Shown here piece after piece: positions 42,600-54,400 of a stretch of DNA of 64,000 bases (position 1 is the first letter of the stretch; each line of letters begins with the position of its first letter). The position numbers and the translations under genes are program-made. Source of the stretch: Echiichthys vipera (taxonomy: Eukaryota > Chordata > Actinopteri > Perciformes > Trachinidae). The stretch is from NCBI GenBank assembly GCA_963691815.1, contig OY829667.1, positions 19,001,691 through 19,065,690 of the forward strand, in the 5' to 3' direction. Below the pieces are notes generated by a model. The model was given only the letters and a program-made list of their open reading frames with translations, searched no databases and was not told where the DNA came from.

Positions 42600-44183
42600 T
42601 TATTAATATGCAAGACACAAACGCAGAATCACAGGAATGGCATTAAACACACTGAGTCCTTATAACAGCTGATTGTTGGTGTGTGTAGTAATACTGTTTT
42701 ATAATCATTCAACCTGAAATTTAACTAGTCAAGAGCATCCAGAAGGCACTTATTATTATAAGTTAATTAATTAAGTCACATGTTTTATGACTGTTGACAG
42801 TGCATCAGAAAGCATTGTATACACATTTAAGAAGCAGGAATAAGAGCCATTTTACTTACACACACTCAAACCGATTCGTCAGTTATTAAAATATATCACA
42901 ACTAATCATATAGTTGAATAAAGTAATTAATATTCTGTATATGTAGCTAAACTCGGCTCAATCTGCCTTAATTTTAAAGAAGAGTGAGCATTGTTCAAGA
43001 GAACTTTCTCCCCAACACACATTGTGTACACACTTTTCAGCATGTTTAGTGTTGGTATAATGAAAAGCACGACACACACAAATATCACATAATTCAATAA
43101 ATGACACATGCAAGGAGCCAGAGTCAGAAATCCTTAAATTAATTTAATCAGTAATATTTACACAACAGGACCCATCCAACACACTGTGGAGAGGATCTAA
43201 CATGATTCATAGAAATACATTTGAAATGTATCCTGATTTCACTTTCCCTTGTTGATGACAAAAAGATCCTGGAACACATTTCATGTGTATTTATTAAAAA
43301 GCAGGCTATATTATGAGACAAAACCCCTCAGACTACAACCCCCTACATTAATCAAAGAGTACATTTGAAATGAACAATGACAGAGTCCTTCTCAGACTGC
43401 TCACCACAGAGCCAGAGTGAATCAAAGAGCTAGAGATCCACCAGAGGAGTGAGAGGAAGGTGTCATGGTCTGTGATGCGTGAGCAGGGTCCAGAAGCTTC
43501 TGTCTTTCCTCCTGGGTTAGCGAGCACAAACCAAAGAAATGCCCTCAAAAATAGAACCAGACATTTTTACCAACGCAGCAGAAATCCACAATTTATACCA
43601 ACAATTTCTGAACCAACATTACTTTCCTTTTTTTCTTTTTTATAAAACTGTAAGATTTGACACTACATAAAATAATTGTATTTTACAACAATAGAACTTT
43701 AGACAGTAAAATAGGTTTTGATTGAGGTAATTACATCATGGTGCTTGTACAAAGTAAAAAGTAATAAAAATAGATTTTTATCTGTTTTTTCCCTAAAAAC
43801 ACGACCAATGCGCACTTTTTTATGTTGCCGTCTGTTGTTTTACCTACAAACCTCCTAAAGGAGATCGAACCGTCCATAGAGGACCCCAAACACTTGTCAA
43901 AAGGATCCACTTGGTAGAACCTGTTAATTCACCTCCGTGGACATGGGGATCAGGTTGCACCGTGTAATATGCCCGCTCTGACCCACCCACCCACAGGAAG
44001 GAGTCATGTTTGAGATGTGACGTACTTGCAGGTAGCCAAAGAAGACCTCTGTGAAACCCTAGCACTCATGGAAGAAGGCAGCACTGCTCTGACTCTTTAA
44101 AGGCAGGTGACAGAAGGACAACGAACAGGAGCCAGGAACACTCGCTTCGCCTTTTCTCTTTCTGTTACTACGCGATCCATCCC
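42600..44183. other. Intergenic, no gene seen
   Basis: Mostly AT-rich. The segment 43800-44100 is GC-richer (AAACCTCCTAAAGGAG...) but has no recognisable coding similarity. Confidence 0.35.
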
Positions 44184-44185
44184 CA

Positions 44186-44699
44186 ACCAAAAAGAAGTTC
44201 ATCCAAGTGTGTTATTAGTCAACTTATTTGACAATCCAAATAACAGAGTATACTCTCGGTTTATTATTAGATGTACTCGTTACATATATACTTTAATAAA
44301 AGTAAACTTAAGTAGAATTGACCTAAACTGACAAATGTACAGAAAAGTCCAAGTAGACATAGTTTACACTATATGTACTATATGTATATGTTAACTTATA
44401 CTTTCATAAACTAAAAATTGAGTTAGAAGTACATAACTAGTAAACTAAGAAGTATACCTTAAGCTCACTAGATGCAGTAATAAATTAAACTTAGACAAAC
44501 TTGTTGTGTACTCAAAGTGTACTGCTCTTATACTTTATTTTAACTTACAAGTTTACTTTTATGAACTAAAAATAACTATCCTAGCAGTATTAAAGTAGTA
44601 TACTATTAGTGCATTGATATTGGTATACTTAAGTAAAGTTCAAGTATATTTTCCTTAGTTTACTTAATAAAATGAACTTGTTGTGTACTTCTTTTTGGT
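44186..44699. mobile_element. Inverted-repeat miniature element (ACCAAAAAGAAGT ends)
   Basis: Left ACCAAAAAGAAGTTCATCCA and right, inverted, ACCAAAAAGAAGTACACAAC. The AT-rich interior is full of AAGTATACTTAAG-like palindromes. 514 bp. I recognise it as a fish MITE type but not its superfamily. Confidence 0.6.
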
Positions 44700-44872
44700 A
44701 AGGGATACCTCAGATCCCATCCATCCAGGTCCCATCCCTTGACTAAAAGCCAATCCTGACCCTGACCATCTGCGCTCAACGTCTAACCTCAACCATCTAC
44801 GCACATATGGAGATTGGGTTTCCATTACTTATCAGGCAGCTACACCACTCCCTGATTTTCTACACTCACCGG

Positions 44873-45406
44873 CCACTTTATTAGGTACACCTGTTCGTCA
44901 ACGCAAATGTCTAATCAGCCAATCACACAGCAGCAGCTCAGTGCATTCAGGCATGTAGACATGGTGAAGAGGATGTGCTGCAGTTCAAAGCAGCATCAGA
45001 ACGGGGAAGAAAGGTGATTGAAGTGACTTTGAACGTGGTGTGGTTGTTGGTGCCTGACGTGCTGCTCTGAGGATTTCACAAACTGCTGATCTACAGGGAT
45101 TTTCACCCACAACCATCTCTAGGGTTTACAGAGAATGGTCCCAAAAAGAGGAAAGATCCAGTGAGCGGCAGTTCTGTGGGAGCAGATGCCTTGTTTTAGC
45201 CAGAGGTCAGAGGAGAAGGGCCAGACTGGTTGGAGCTGATAGAAAGGCAACAGGAACTCAAATCTCCACTGGTTCCAACAGAGGAATGCAGGAATGCAGG
45301 AGAGCACACAACACCACCTACTTTCTACAGAGAGGGAGCAGCAGCAGAAGACCACACTGACACTTTATTAAGCACCAGGTGTGCCTAATAAAGTGGCCGG
45401 GGAGTG
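44873..45406 (+). mobile_element. Inverted-repeat element (CCGGCCACTTTATTAGG ends) with HTH transposase remnant
   Basis: Left CACTCACCGGCCACTTTATT, right inverted CACTCCCCGGCCACTTTATT. The interior encodes degenerate peptide similar to GFSPTTISRVYREW, a helix-turn-helix of the Tc1-like type, broken by stops. 534 bp, non-autonomous. Confidence 0.65.
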
Positions 45407-47160
45407 CAGTTGCCCTTGTGATAGCAGAAACAAAGCTCTGGCATTATCCTCTGGTCAGTCCTCAGAATAACATTTGTCTGGAAGGTGTGAAAGGATTAAG
45501 GATTTTTTTTGAACAAGTTTGATCAACCTCATTGGAAATCAAGAGTGTATAGTTGTTCTGAACATCCACTCTGGAAGGTGGAGTGAAGGGGGGAGATGTG
45601 ATGAAGCGCAGTGGCAGCTTAACTCCAAGACCAAACTGTGAGTTGGAATACAGGTGGTCTCATTTTCTGCTGTTATTTTATAGAATTGGAGCACTTTTGA
45701 ACAGTTACGCTCCACAGATCTCCATGTCAGGGCCTGGTCACATGATTTTGAGACACTGAAACTTCTTGCTAAGATACTTCTGCTTGCAAAGGTCAATACA
45801 GTGTCGCATCTGCCTCTGCGCAAAACTGTCTGAGGCTCTGAAATACAATAGAGAACACTGTGCACTAGAATGGTCAGGGAATGTACCTGAATATACATCG
45901 GACCTTCTGTATCTCTGCAGCGAACGCACTAATCTTAACTGGTTGGGGGCCAATGGGGTCCTTTAAAGTTAGACCAGAGTTTTTGTTTTTTCTGGCTAAT
46001 ATGTGAGGGGGTCCTCTGCACTCTGTAGTTACTTGCGGAATGCCTGCAGTGGCCGCCCACTTCAAACTGGCACAGACCCATAAACAACAGCATGGCTTCC
46101 TCCCAAATCAGAGCACACAAGGCTTTCTTCCTTTGAATCCTCTGAACTACGGAGCAGTCAATCTCAAACATGACCCAGGGTAGCGAGTGTACGTTTCTCT
46201 GAACAGGTGAAAGCGATTCACACAAGAATCAAGGCACAAATCTGGACATGAGCTGACACGCTTTGCAAAGTGACTTATTGCACCTCATCCACGGTTAACA
46301 TGGTCACTGTACATACAATGCATCACTTCAATGCATCGCTCCTTCCAACTTGCTGAAAACCCAAAGTGAAATGCGTGGGAGTAGGAGTCTAACATTTCTC
46401 CTTCAGCAGGAAGGCTGCTTGTTTGGGAATTCAAAGATGCAATAGAGAGGTGGAGGAAATATTGAGTAGAAAGATTTCCAGAAGTAAAGTCCCTGTGTAC
46501 ATCATACAAAGTAGAGGCAACTAAAACCTCCATCTTAGATTGCATTCAAACAGACTAGCTTAATATTCATTTGTGAAGGAGGTTTTTATGAAATGTTACA
46601 AATATAGTGTCAGGTGGACATGATCTACAGTGGTGGTCCAAGTGGACTTCCAGGTGTATCTACCCTGTATTAGTCTGAACTCAATATTGGGAGCAGTTTT
46701 CCTATGGTACGGAGCCAGAGCACAGCACTTGTTGCAGTGTTAAAGCTAAACTGCGACAAGGACCAGGTCTGGAGCTCCTTTTAATAGATATCCATTGGGT
46801 TTATTCTTGTTTTCAGTGATGGACCCAACAGCTGGCATTGCCAAAATAACACAGTCATTCCATTTCTCTCTGAGGGATTAGGTCGTGCTGTTGACAGAAG
46901 GTATCACACTCAAATCCTCGATTTACAGTACTCCAGTCTTCAAGCCTGTTATTTATTAAGTGGCCTGTGTTGGAATAAAGTGCCAGAGACTGACTACCAG
47001 ACTGAGGACAAATACGGTGGCAGAGAAGCGATTGTGATACGTTGTGACAGACTGAATGATACGGTACACACTGTCTGAGTGTGTCAACTGTTTTTAAACT
47101 AACCGAAATGGGAGCCCTTTGAGTTAGCAGCAAAATCCTCGTATTAGCAGGCAATTTGAT
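45407..47160. other. Intergenic, no gene seen
   Basis: No conserved frame, tRNA or clear repeat family recognised. Confidence 0.35.
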
Positions 47161-47167
47161 TCTGTTC

Positions 47168-47206
47168 ACACACACACACACACACACACACACGCGCACG
47201 CACACC
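47168..47206. repeat. (CA)n microsatellite
   Basis: CA run followed by CGCGCACGCACACC. Confidence 0.9.
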
Positions 47207-47539
47207 CATGTGATGTCCTGAGTTTGACTCTGCTCACTGTAGACACCAGTTCCACGACAGCACCAAAACCCAAAGAGACAACTACTCAAGGATGTGCTTT
47301 TTGGACAGGTTGGTTTTTCATGTGTTCTTATTGGGGGATTCAATACAAGCCTATTTGAGCCAGGACAAAAAAGTCATAGTCAGAACTGGTCCTAATAATA
47401 ATAATGAAACAATTCCTCATTTTAACTTGTTTGTGACTTTTTTTGTGACAGTGAATCAAATTGATGAGATGGCGCCAACTCATCGGTTTGAGAGTTTAAT
47501 TAAACTGCTCACATAAAAAAACTAAATCGCACGACTGAC

Positions 47540-48220
47540 TTAAAGTGAAATTCCGGCGTAAAATCATCTCAGGGTCTTTTTCGGAAAATACACTCATCAA
47601 ATAAGCCATTGAGACAATTATTTTCATGCGACAACTATTAACAGAGAAATCCCTGAGGGTCGCTAACAGCTGGATGTGGCTAACACTGATTAGCTCGGAG
47701 CAGTACGGTGAAGGCATTCAAACGTCTTTTTTAACCACTAAATACTGCTCAAAATAACAGCAAACCTCTGCAGCAGCATGAGAAGAGTCCCAACACAGAA
47801 AACAAAGCACCAGTGGGCTCCTTCCTTTGGGATTGACTTTGGTAATCCACTTGAATGGACTTTACTATGAGAGGAGCTGGTACAGGGTCCAGTAGGTAAG
47901 TCTTTAAAACACTCTTTTAATAAACTCTGGGTTCACTAACTACGTTGTTGGTGCTTTGTTTTCTGTGTAAGGACTCTTCTCATGCTACTGCAGAGGTTTG
48001 CTGTTATTTTCAGCAGTATTAGTGGTTAAAAAAGACGTTTAAATGCCTTCACCGCACTGCCCCGAGCTAATCAGTGTTAGCTGCATTCCACCATTAGCGA
48101 CTGTCTGGGATTTCTCCGTTAATATTTGTTTCACAGAAAAAATTGTCTCGATGACTTATATGATGATTGTATCTGCCCAAAAAGACCCTGGGATGATTTT
48201 ACGCCAGAATTTCACTTTAA
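47540..48220. mobile_element. 681-bp foldback element with about 272-bp inverted arms
   Basis: The left arm 47540-47812 and right arm 47949-48220 are near-complete inverted repeats around a 136-bp centre. Both ends read TTAAAGTGAAATTC inward, so TTAA stands at each end, which would suit a TTAA-targeting (piggyBac-like) mobiliser; the inner sequence AGTG is not the usual piggyBac terminus. There is no coding capacity. Related fragments are at 3733, 22113 and 27534. Confidence 0.85.
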
Positions 48221-51200
48221 TGTCACAATATAAACCTGGCACCTTATAATTTTGACATATCACATATATAATGTATCTATTTTCTTTTCTGGCAGGCATC
48301 ATCTTCCATAGAGTTTTCCCATGTAAAAATAACTGCTAACAATTACTTTCCATATAAAATCAAGGAGTTTCCATAACTTTCCCTTTCATTCCGATTAATT
48401 GCACCATGCTAAAGTCTGGGGACATAAACAAACAACAATTTGCTACACAAAGCTGTAATCTGGAGTATAATAGTGCAGAGATGAGCACTCAGAGAACCAA
48501 GCAAGCAGCTGTAAACAAGTCTAGCCAATTACCTGAACCAATTAGATGTCTGGCAAATGGAAATACACAACAGAAACACTTTATTCACTGATTAAAACGG
48601 TTCTTTCTGGTGTAAAGAGTGACTCACATGATATCCAAGTTAAATGTGGGGGAAAAAACTCTCACACAAATCCAACAGCTGTCCAAAAGGCACATGTGCT
48701 ATGGGACCACATGAGTTTCTAACATAGGACCTTTCAGTTGGGGTGGATAGAATATGTAGAAAGAGTCACGCTTACAAAAATGTTATTTACGGAGAGTGAG
48801 AGCTAACTGGTTTATTTCTGCTCACTGTCCCTAAAACCATGTGCTGGTTCAAACATCTTGGCGTGGTAAGGCTATCATGGACCTGGGCTGGTTTCTCCAC
48901 CCGGGGTCTTTGTTTAGTGAGAACATGAGCACAAGAGGTGATCCAGGATCAGAGGCCAGCACCACTTCATGTCCCTAGATCGTCTTGAGCACCTGAAATG
49001 TATTTCAAACCCTATCAAAGCTGCATTCATAAATGTAAATTACTGATTACTCCTAACCAAACTCTGCCAGTTGGCTGGAACTGCATTTTCTCTCAGCGCC
49101 GTAGCTTAGGAAGTGCTGGGAAATACTGCTTAGGTGAGCTTAGCTGAGAGCAGTGGCAAAACACACGAGACCAACACAGCTCTAGCTTTCACCCGCAGGT
49201 GATAAGCAACTAATTCCACATCAATCAATCCAAATCTGACACACTTGATATATACACTTAGCTGGAGACGCACAGTGACTCTCACTGCAGCAGCTCAAAG
49301 CCTCCAAATCCGCTGCATGAGCTCTGCAGCGGTTCTAATCAATACCTCGAGGGAAAGGGCAGCACTCAGTAGCAGTGCAGCACAAAGGAAGAAGTGTGAG
49401 CGGTGAGAATTGTACAACATCCTGATTAGCATGTCGCTTTGTTCACACAGGACACTAACGCTTGTGTAGCAGCACGCAGGCAGGAGCTGAGCTGACAAAG
49501 ACAGACGCATCGCAGAGCCGTGTTCTCACATCCAACTGGGGAATGTGCTGCATTTCCAACTAAATCTGATCTCAATTTTTCCCACGACGAGGCAAGCTTT
49601 GGGAGTTCTCGCCTTCCCTTTTTTTACACTTTAACCTATTCTTGTGTAGTTTGGTAAATTAATCTCTATTAGTGAGTGGAGTCAACTGAAAGGTGATCCG
49701 CCTTGTATGCTTCCGTCCGCCTGATGTAAATGGCATCATCCGCTCATGTCCACGAGGGTTAGGGCAGACGTTGCTGCTGAGACAGAAACAGGTCTCAAAC
49801 TAACTTATATTATCTCCTAATCCATCTGATTTTAGATATGTTAGTATAATGTGTTCACGTTCACTTCCACCATTGCCACTAGTCTCCTAAAGGGAGACTA
49901 GATCCTGATCTCTGAGCTACATTGTATTTCACTCTCAGATCAGTCTGGTAACGTGCGACTGAGAAAATTTGGAGAAGTTTGCACAAGCGACCGAACCAAT
50001 CAGTGTTGTTTAGAGGTGGATTTAAATGAGGAAGCGAGAAGAGACTGTTGAGTGTAAACAACATGGAGGCAGCCATGAGATGAGCAGCTATGGAGCAAGC
50101 TGCTCACTAACTCTTTTTTTCTCTGGATCCTTCTGTTGAATATGGACCGGGCTCCTGAAATTGGGCCTTTGATCTGTAAATTCATGTTACACAAAGGGAA
50201 AATATCCTTTACCCACATGTTGTTTACTTTCTGAGCTTTGCCTCCACGCTGTTGGTACGTCATACGCTTTGTTGATCTGATTGGTTGATTGGGCCAGTAC
50301 ATTCGCCCCTCTTCCCAAAAGATCTCCAAATGAAATTCCCAGATGGATATGCTGAGCAAATGGGAATCAATCCATCTGGCAGATACAGTTTATAAAAAAG
50401 GAGGGGCTGTGACAAAACACAGATACAGGAAATGACTGAGTTCAGACTGAATCTCTGACTACAGCAGCAACTGCCACCATCACACTGGGAAACGCACTTG
50501 GGTGGACCGCCAGATCGAAAGGATCTCATTAAGCTGTGATAGAACTGTGTGGGCGTCCTCGTGACCGGCAGTCTGCATAAGTTATATCGAGTATAACAGC
50601 CGCTTAACTCTGCAGTTGAAAGCTGCAGAAGGCTTGTGAAAAAGCTAGTGGGGAGACCTTTAGTCGAAATTTCTTTCCAATGTCAAACATAAACTAGAAT
50701 AGATGAGAAAATCAGCATCAGTTTGACGTGGTTAGCCAAGCTTAGCAAAGAGAGTGGAAGCAGTAGGCAGTACATCTAAACGTGGTTCTGTGGCAATGCG
50801 ATTAAAAAGATCAGCAGTTTTTCTGGTGTGTTTCCTCACAGAGAAAACCCCGAACACGGCTCTGCTCTGCTGCCTGTGTGAACGCATACACATCCACTGT
50901 GTGTCCTGTGTGTTCAAGCCCTTGGACTGAAAGCCACTGAATGTCTTTAAGGCTTCCCTGTATGGTGAGTGTTTGTAGAAAAGTCTTGTGACAAGGCTGT
51001 ACTGTGACATATTGCATAAATCACCATCATCGCCTCTATGGTGTTAGAATTACCCATCAAATCTAAATCTTATTAGCATTCTTTGTTATCAACAGTTAGG
51101 ACTGCACAATACTAATTAATTCCCTGCGTGTGTGAGAGACTGACAGAAATCAGAGTGAAGAGGACATAAGTGCAAGTCAACAAGTATATCTGAGAGTGTG

Positions 51201-51232
51201 TGTGTGTGTGTGTTTGTGCGTGCCACCAGCCC
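48221..51232. other. Intergenic to mtm1 3' UTR, no gene seen
   Basis: The part nearest 51232 must contain the mtm1 3' UTR. Minus-strand AATAAA candidates occur near 48811-48816 and 48581-48586, which would imply a UTR over 2.4 kb. No other structure recognised. Confidence 0.35.
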
Positions 51233-51421
51233 TCAGAGGGGAGTTTGTAGGTGTGTGTATTGCTGTGGGGGTGTGGAGGAGGTGGAGGAGGAGGTGTTGG
51301 GGGTGTTAGCCAGACGGGAGGGAGGAGAGGAGTCGGACAGCTGCAGCTCTTCCAGCTTCTTCAAGTACTCGTCTCTGAGGGCCAACAGCTCCTTGTAGCG
51401 CTGCTCCACTGGACTCTGCTG
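51233..51421 (-). CDS. mtm1: mtm1 terminal exon (coiled coil, tail and stop)
   Basis: Stop TGA is at 51235-51233. The acceptor region is TTGCAGCAGCAG. With the first AG the exon ends at 51421 and starts QQSPVEQRYKELLALRDEYL; the next two AGs would remove one or two residues in frame. The product is a short coiled coil followed by a Ser/Thr/Pro-rich tail ending HLQTPL. Human MTM1 ends HVQTHF, so a PDZ-ligand-like end is kept. Confidence 0.93.
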   Translation of the reverse strand, partial: QQSPVEQRYKELLALRDEYLKKLEELQLSDSSPPSRLANTPNTSSSTSSTPPQQYTHLQTPL

Positions 51422-54400
51422 CTGCAACACACACAGACACACACAAACACACACACACATACAGACACACACAGACACACACACACAGACAGGCACACAC
51501 AGACAGGCACACACACAGTTTCTACAATTGAAGGGAAAACATTTTCTCAAAATATTATCACTTTACTATTTTTTCTTTTAATAATGCCTTCCCATGATGT
51601 CACTTTTTCTCTAAAATTGCGACTTGATTACAGTACAGTACAGTGACCCTAAAGCTTGAGTTAAGACTGACTTACTTAAGAAACCGTCTCTGTGACTAAT
51701 CTGTGATGACTCTGTGATCTGTGACTAAGGGCGTGATCACACTGTCCTCCCGGACCACAACCTGGACTTTAGGGTACTTGTCCCCCCTCCCTCTCCCCCC
51801 CGCGCCCCAGCCCCGTTTGTACTCACACTGCCAGGGCCGGCCAATGCTTCTTGCTGTCCATACGCCATCACGCCGTAACACGTCACACGCATTGATCGCG
51901 TGTGTGTGGCTTTGTTTACAAATCTTTCCATAGACCTCAGAGTTTTTGTGCGTCTTGTCGACTGTTTTTGAATATTTTCATCCGACCAAATCTGCAGTAA
52001 ACACTCCACCTCCGCATCACACCAACGTGAACCTTTCACCGCCATTGTTGTTGTTGTTAAATGTCCGCGCATGGTCCGTCCTTCTATTTACATGTCCGAA
52101 CAGGCGGACATAACGCTACTGCCGTAGGGCTCGTGCTCGTACACGTGCGCACGCTCGTGCTCGTACATGCGCAAACGGCTCCGCTAAAGCCCACCTCTTT
52201 CAAGCGGGCCGTGGACGGTCCGCTGGCCGCAGTTGAGCGCGGAGCGGGTGCACTCACATGGCTTAAAGGTACTAGGCTTTAGCTGAAAAAACGGTTTTGG
52301 CCGCGGCCAAAAGGACAGTGTGATCACGCCCTAACACTTCCTTTCAATTATGGAGAGATGACACAGGAACACAGGAAAGTTTACATTACTAGAAAAACCA
52401 ACTGATAACTATATCTGTACGATATGGGAAAAAATGAATAAAGCGATACATTTTCACCATTTCACTATATACGAAAATGTAGCTCTATATTTCAAAATCT
52501 CCTTTAAAAGAATCCCATGAAATCTCACTTTTCCCCTTTACTGTTTTTTCTACAATCCCTGCAGATTATATACCATTCTTGCTTAACTTCACAGGTGATT
52601 CCTCCAAAACATTTTATATTTACATAGTGAATAATCACAATTGAGTTGAAATAAGACTATTTCTATTATAGACAATTTTTTTTTCAAACTGCAAAAGCAA
52701 TCTTTATAATAAAAACAATGGGCAATATAGAACAGAGCTGCTAAGGTCTCAATTAAGGGGGGATGGGGGGTGGCTAGGGGGTGAGATCTGCAAAAAGTTC
52801 TATACTAGTTTGGTACGGTGCTGCACTGTTGTCGGAGGCCCGGTTTTCAATTTATTTCTGCTGTGCACGCTGAAAGTGCCGCAATGGACGGAGAACAGCT
52901 GATTATGAAATGATAACAACTTATCTAAACGAGACGTCCTCATTTCCCTAAGAAACCTAAATATATCTGATGTTGTAGCTAAACAGGCCAAATAAGGAGG
53001 GAATTACTCTAACTACAGTGTGTGTGTGGCATGTTGACATACTGGGAGTCCGCTGGTGCAACGATCAGATACCTGGATCGGATATCCGCTCTGATATTGA
53101 CTCACTTCTTTTCTATTAATATCATACACAGCAATAGAGTTACAGCGATCTAGTCACTTCTATTCTATGTTTGCAAAAGCGGTTACATCATCAAGCAGAG
53201 CACGCACAGCAGCAAGTGATGAGCAAACACAGAGACAAATGGAGCAAGTGCCGGAACGAGCCAAGTCTGTTATTTGGAAATTTTCAAACTTGATATGCCA
53301 GCAAGTCCGACTGCAAAATGAAATATCTGCAACGCCAAAGTTGCAAGGGGTGGTGATAAACACTTTGTTCGGTATTGGCTGATACGCTCAACCCAGGTAT
53401 CAGTATCCAACTGGATCGGAAAAAACAGGATAGGTGCAAATCTAGTTTTTTCAGGGACACAGCTTGTTCCATACATTCTATGAATAAGTGTGGACAGAGA
53501 GCGTTGATGTGGTGCGACAGTCTGACGCTCGTGTGCTGTTAGGACACGATGTGACACGGTGGATATCATGAATATCGTTTTCCCTCCCTTCTGCACCTAG
53601 ATGCCGTGCGGAATTGGTTGGTGAGTGTGTCTCACATCTATTTCAGAGATATATCGAGTATATTGGATATATCACACAGCCGTACTGATACCCAATAAGA
53701 TCGGTGGCCCCTGAAGCTCCCCCCTGTGCAGGTCACAGTACATTATAACAAACACACAGGCAGTCCTACCTGTTGTCGTATGCGTGGGTTCCAGCGGATG
53801 TAGTATGTTACCCACAGCTCTAGGTGGCGCATGCTTGCAACGGGGTAGAGGACCCTGCCGGACTCCGGAGTGTAGAAAGGGTTTAAATACATTTCCATCT
53901 TACTGTTGACCAGAGACCACAGAGACACCGTCTTCGACCTCACCTCCTGCACATCAAAGATGGGGAACTGTGAGACATTTAAAGATGAACTGCACCGAAA
54001 GATAAAATCAAAGCCTGCGTGCGTGCATGTTGTAAGGCAACTTGGAGCAGACAGTTGTTTTATGGTCCATCTTACATGCTGGTCGCGTGCACTCTCACAG
54101 TTGTAGAGGAAAGTCCCGAAGCAACAGCTGTAGAGATGATCCAGGATTGTCAGCAGGAGGCGCTCATTAAACTCAAAGGCTGTAGGAAACTTAGAGGAGG
54201 AGAGAGGAGAGAGCAGAGGAGTTACAAATTCTGCCTCAATCACACAAGGATCTCTGTTTTTGCCTCCTCATGGCCCTTTTTTGTCACAGTGCAATTATTA
54301 GGTTCACAACGAATAGATGTTGGTATTAACAATGCTGCCTGAAAGTATATGAACACCATCACTTTTTCCAGACTTTGTTGCATTATAGACTCAATTTAAA

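Noticed and set aside
47540..48220. Microsatellite-rich palindrome as a miRNA cluster or structured ncRNA
   Set aside because: The arms are hundreds of bp long with partial copies elsewhere in the window. This fits a transposable element better than a microRNA hairpin.
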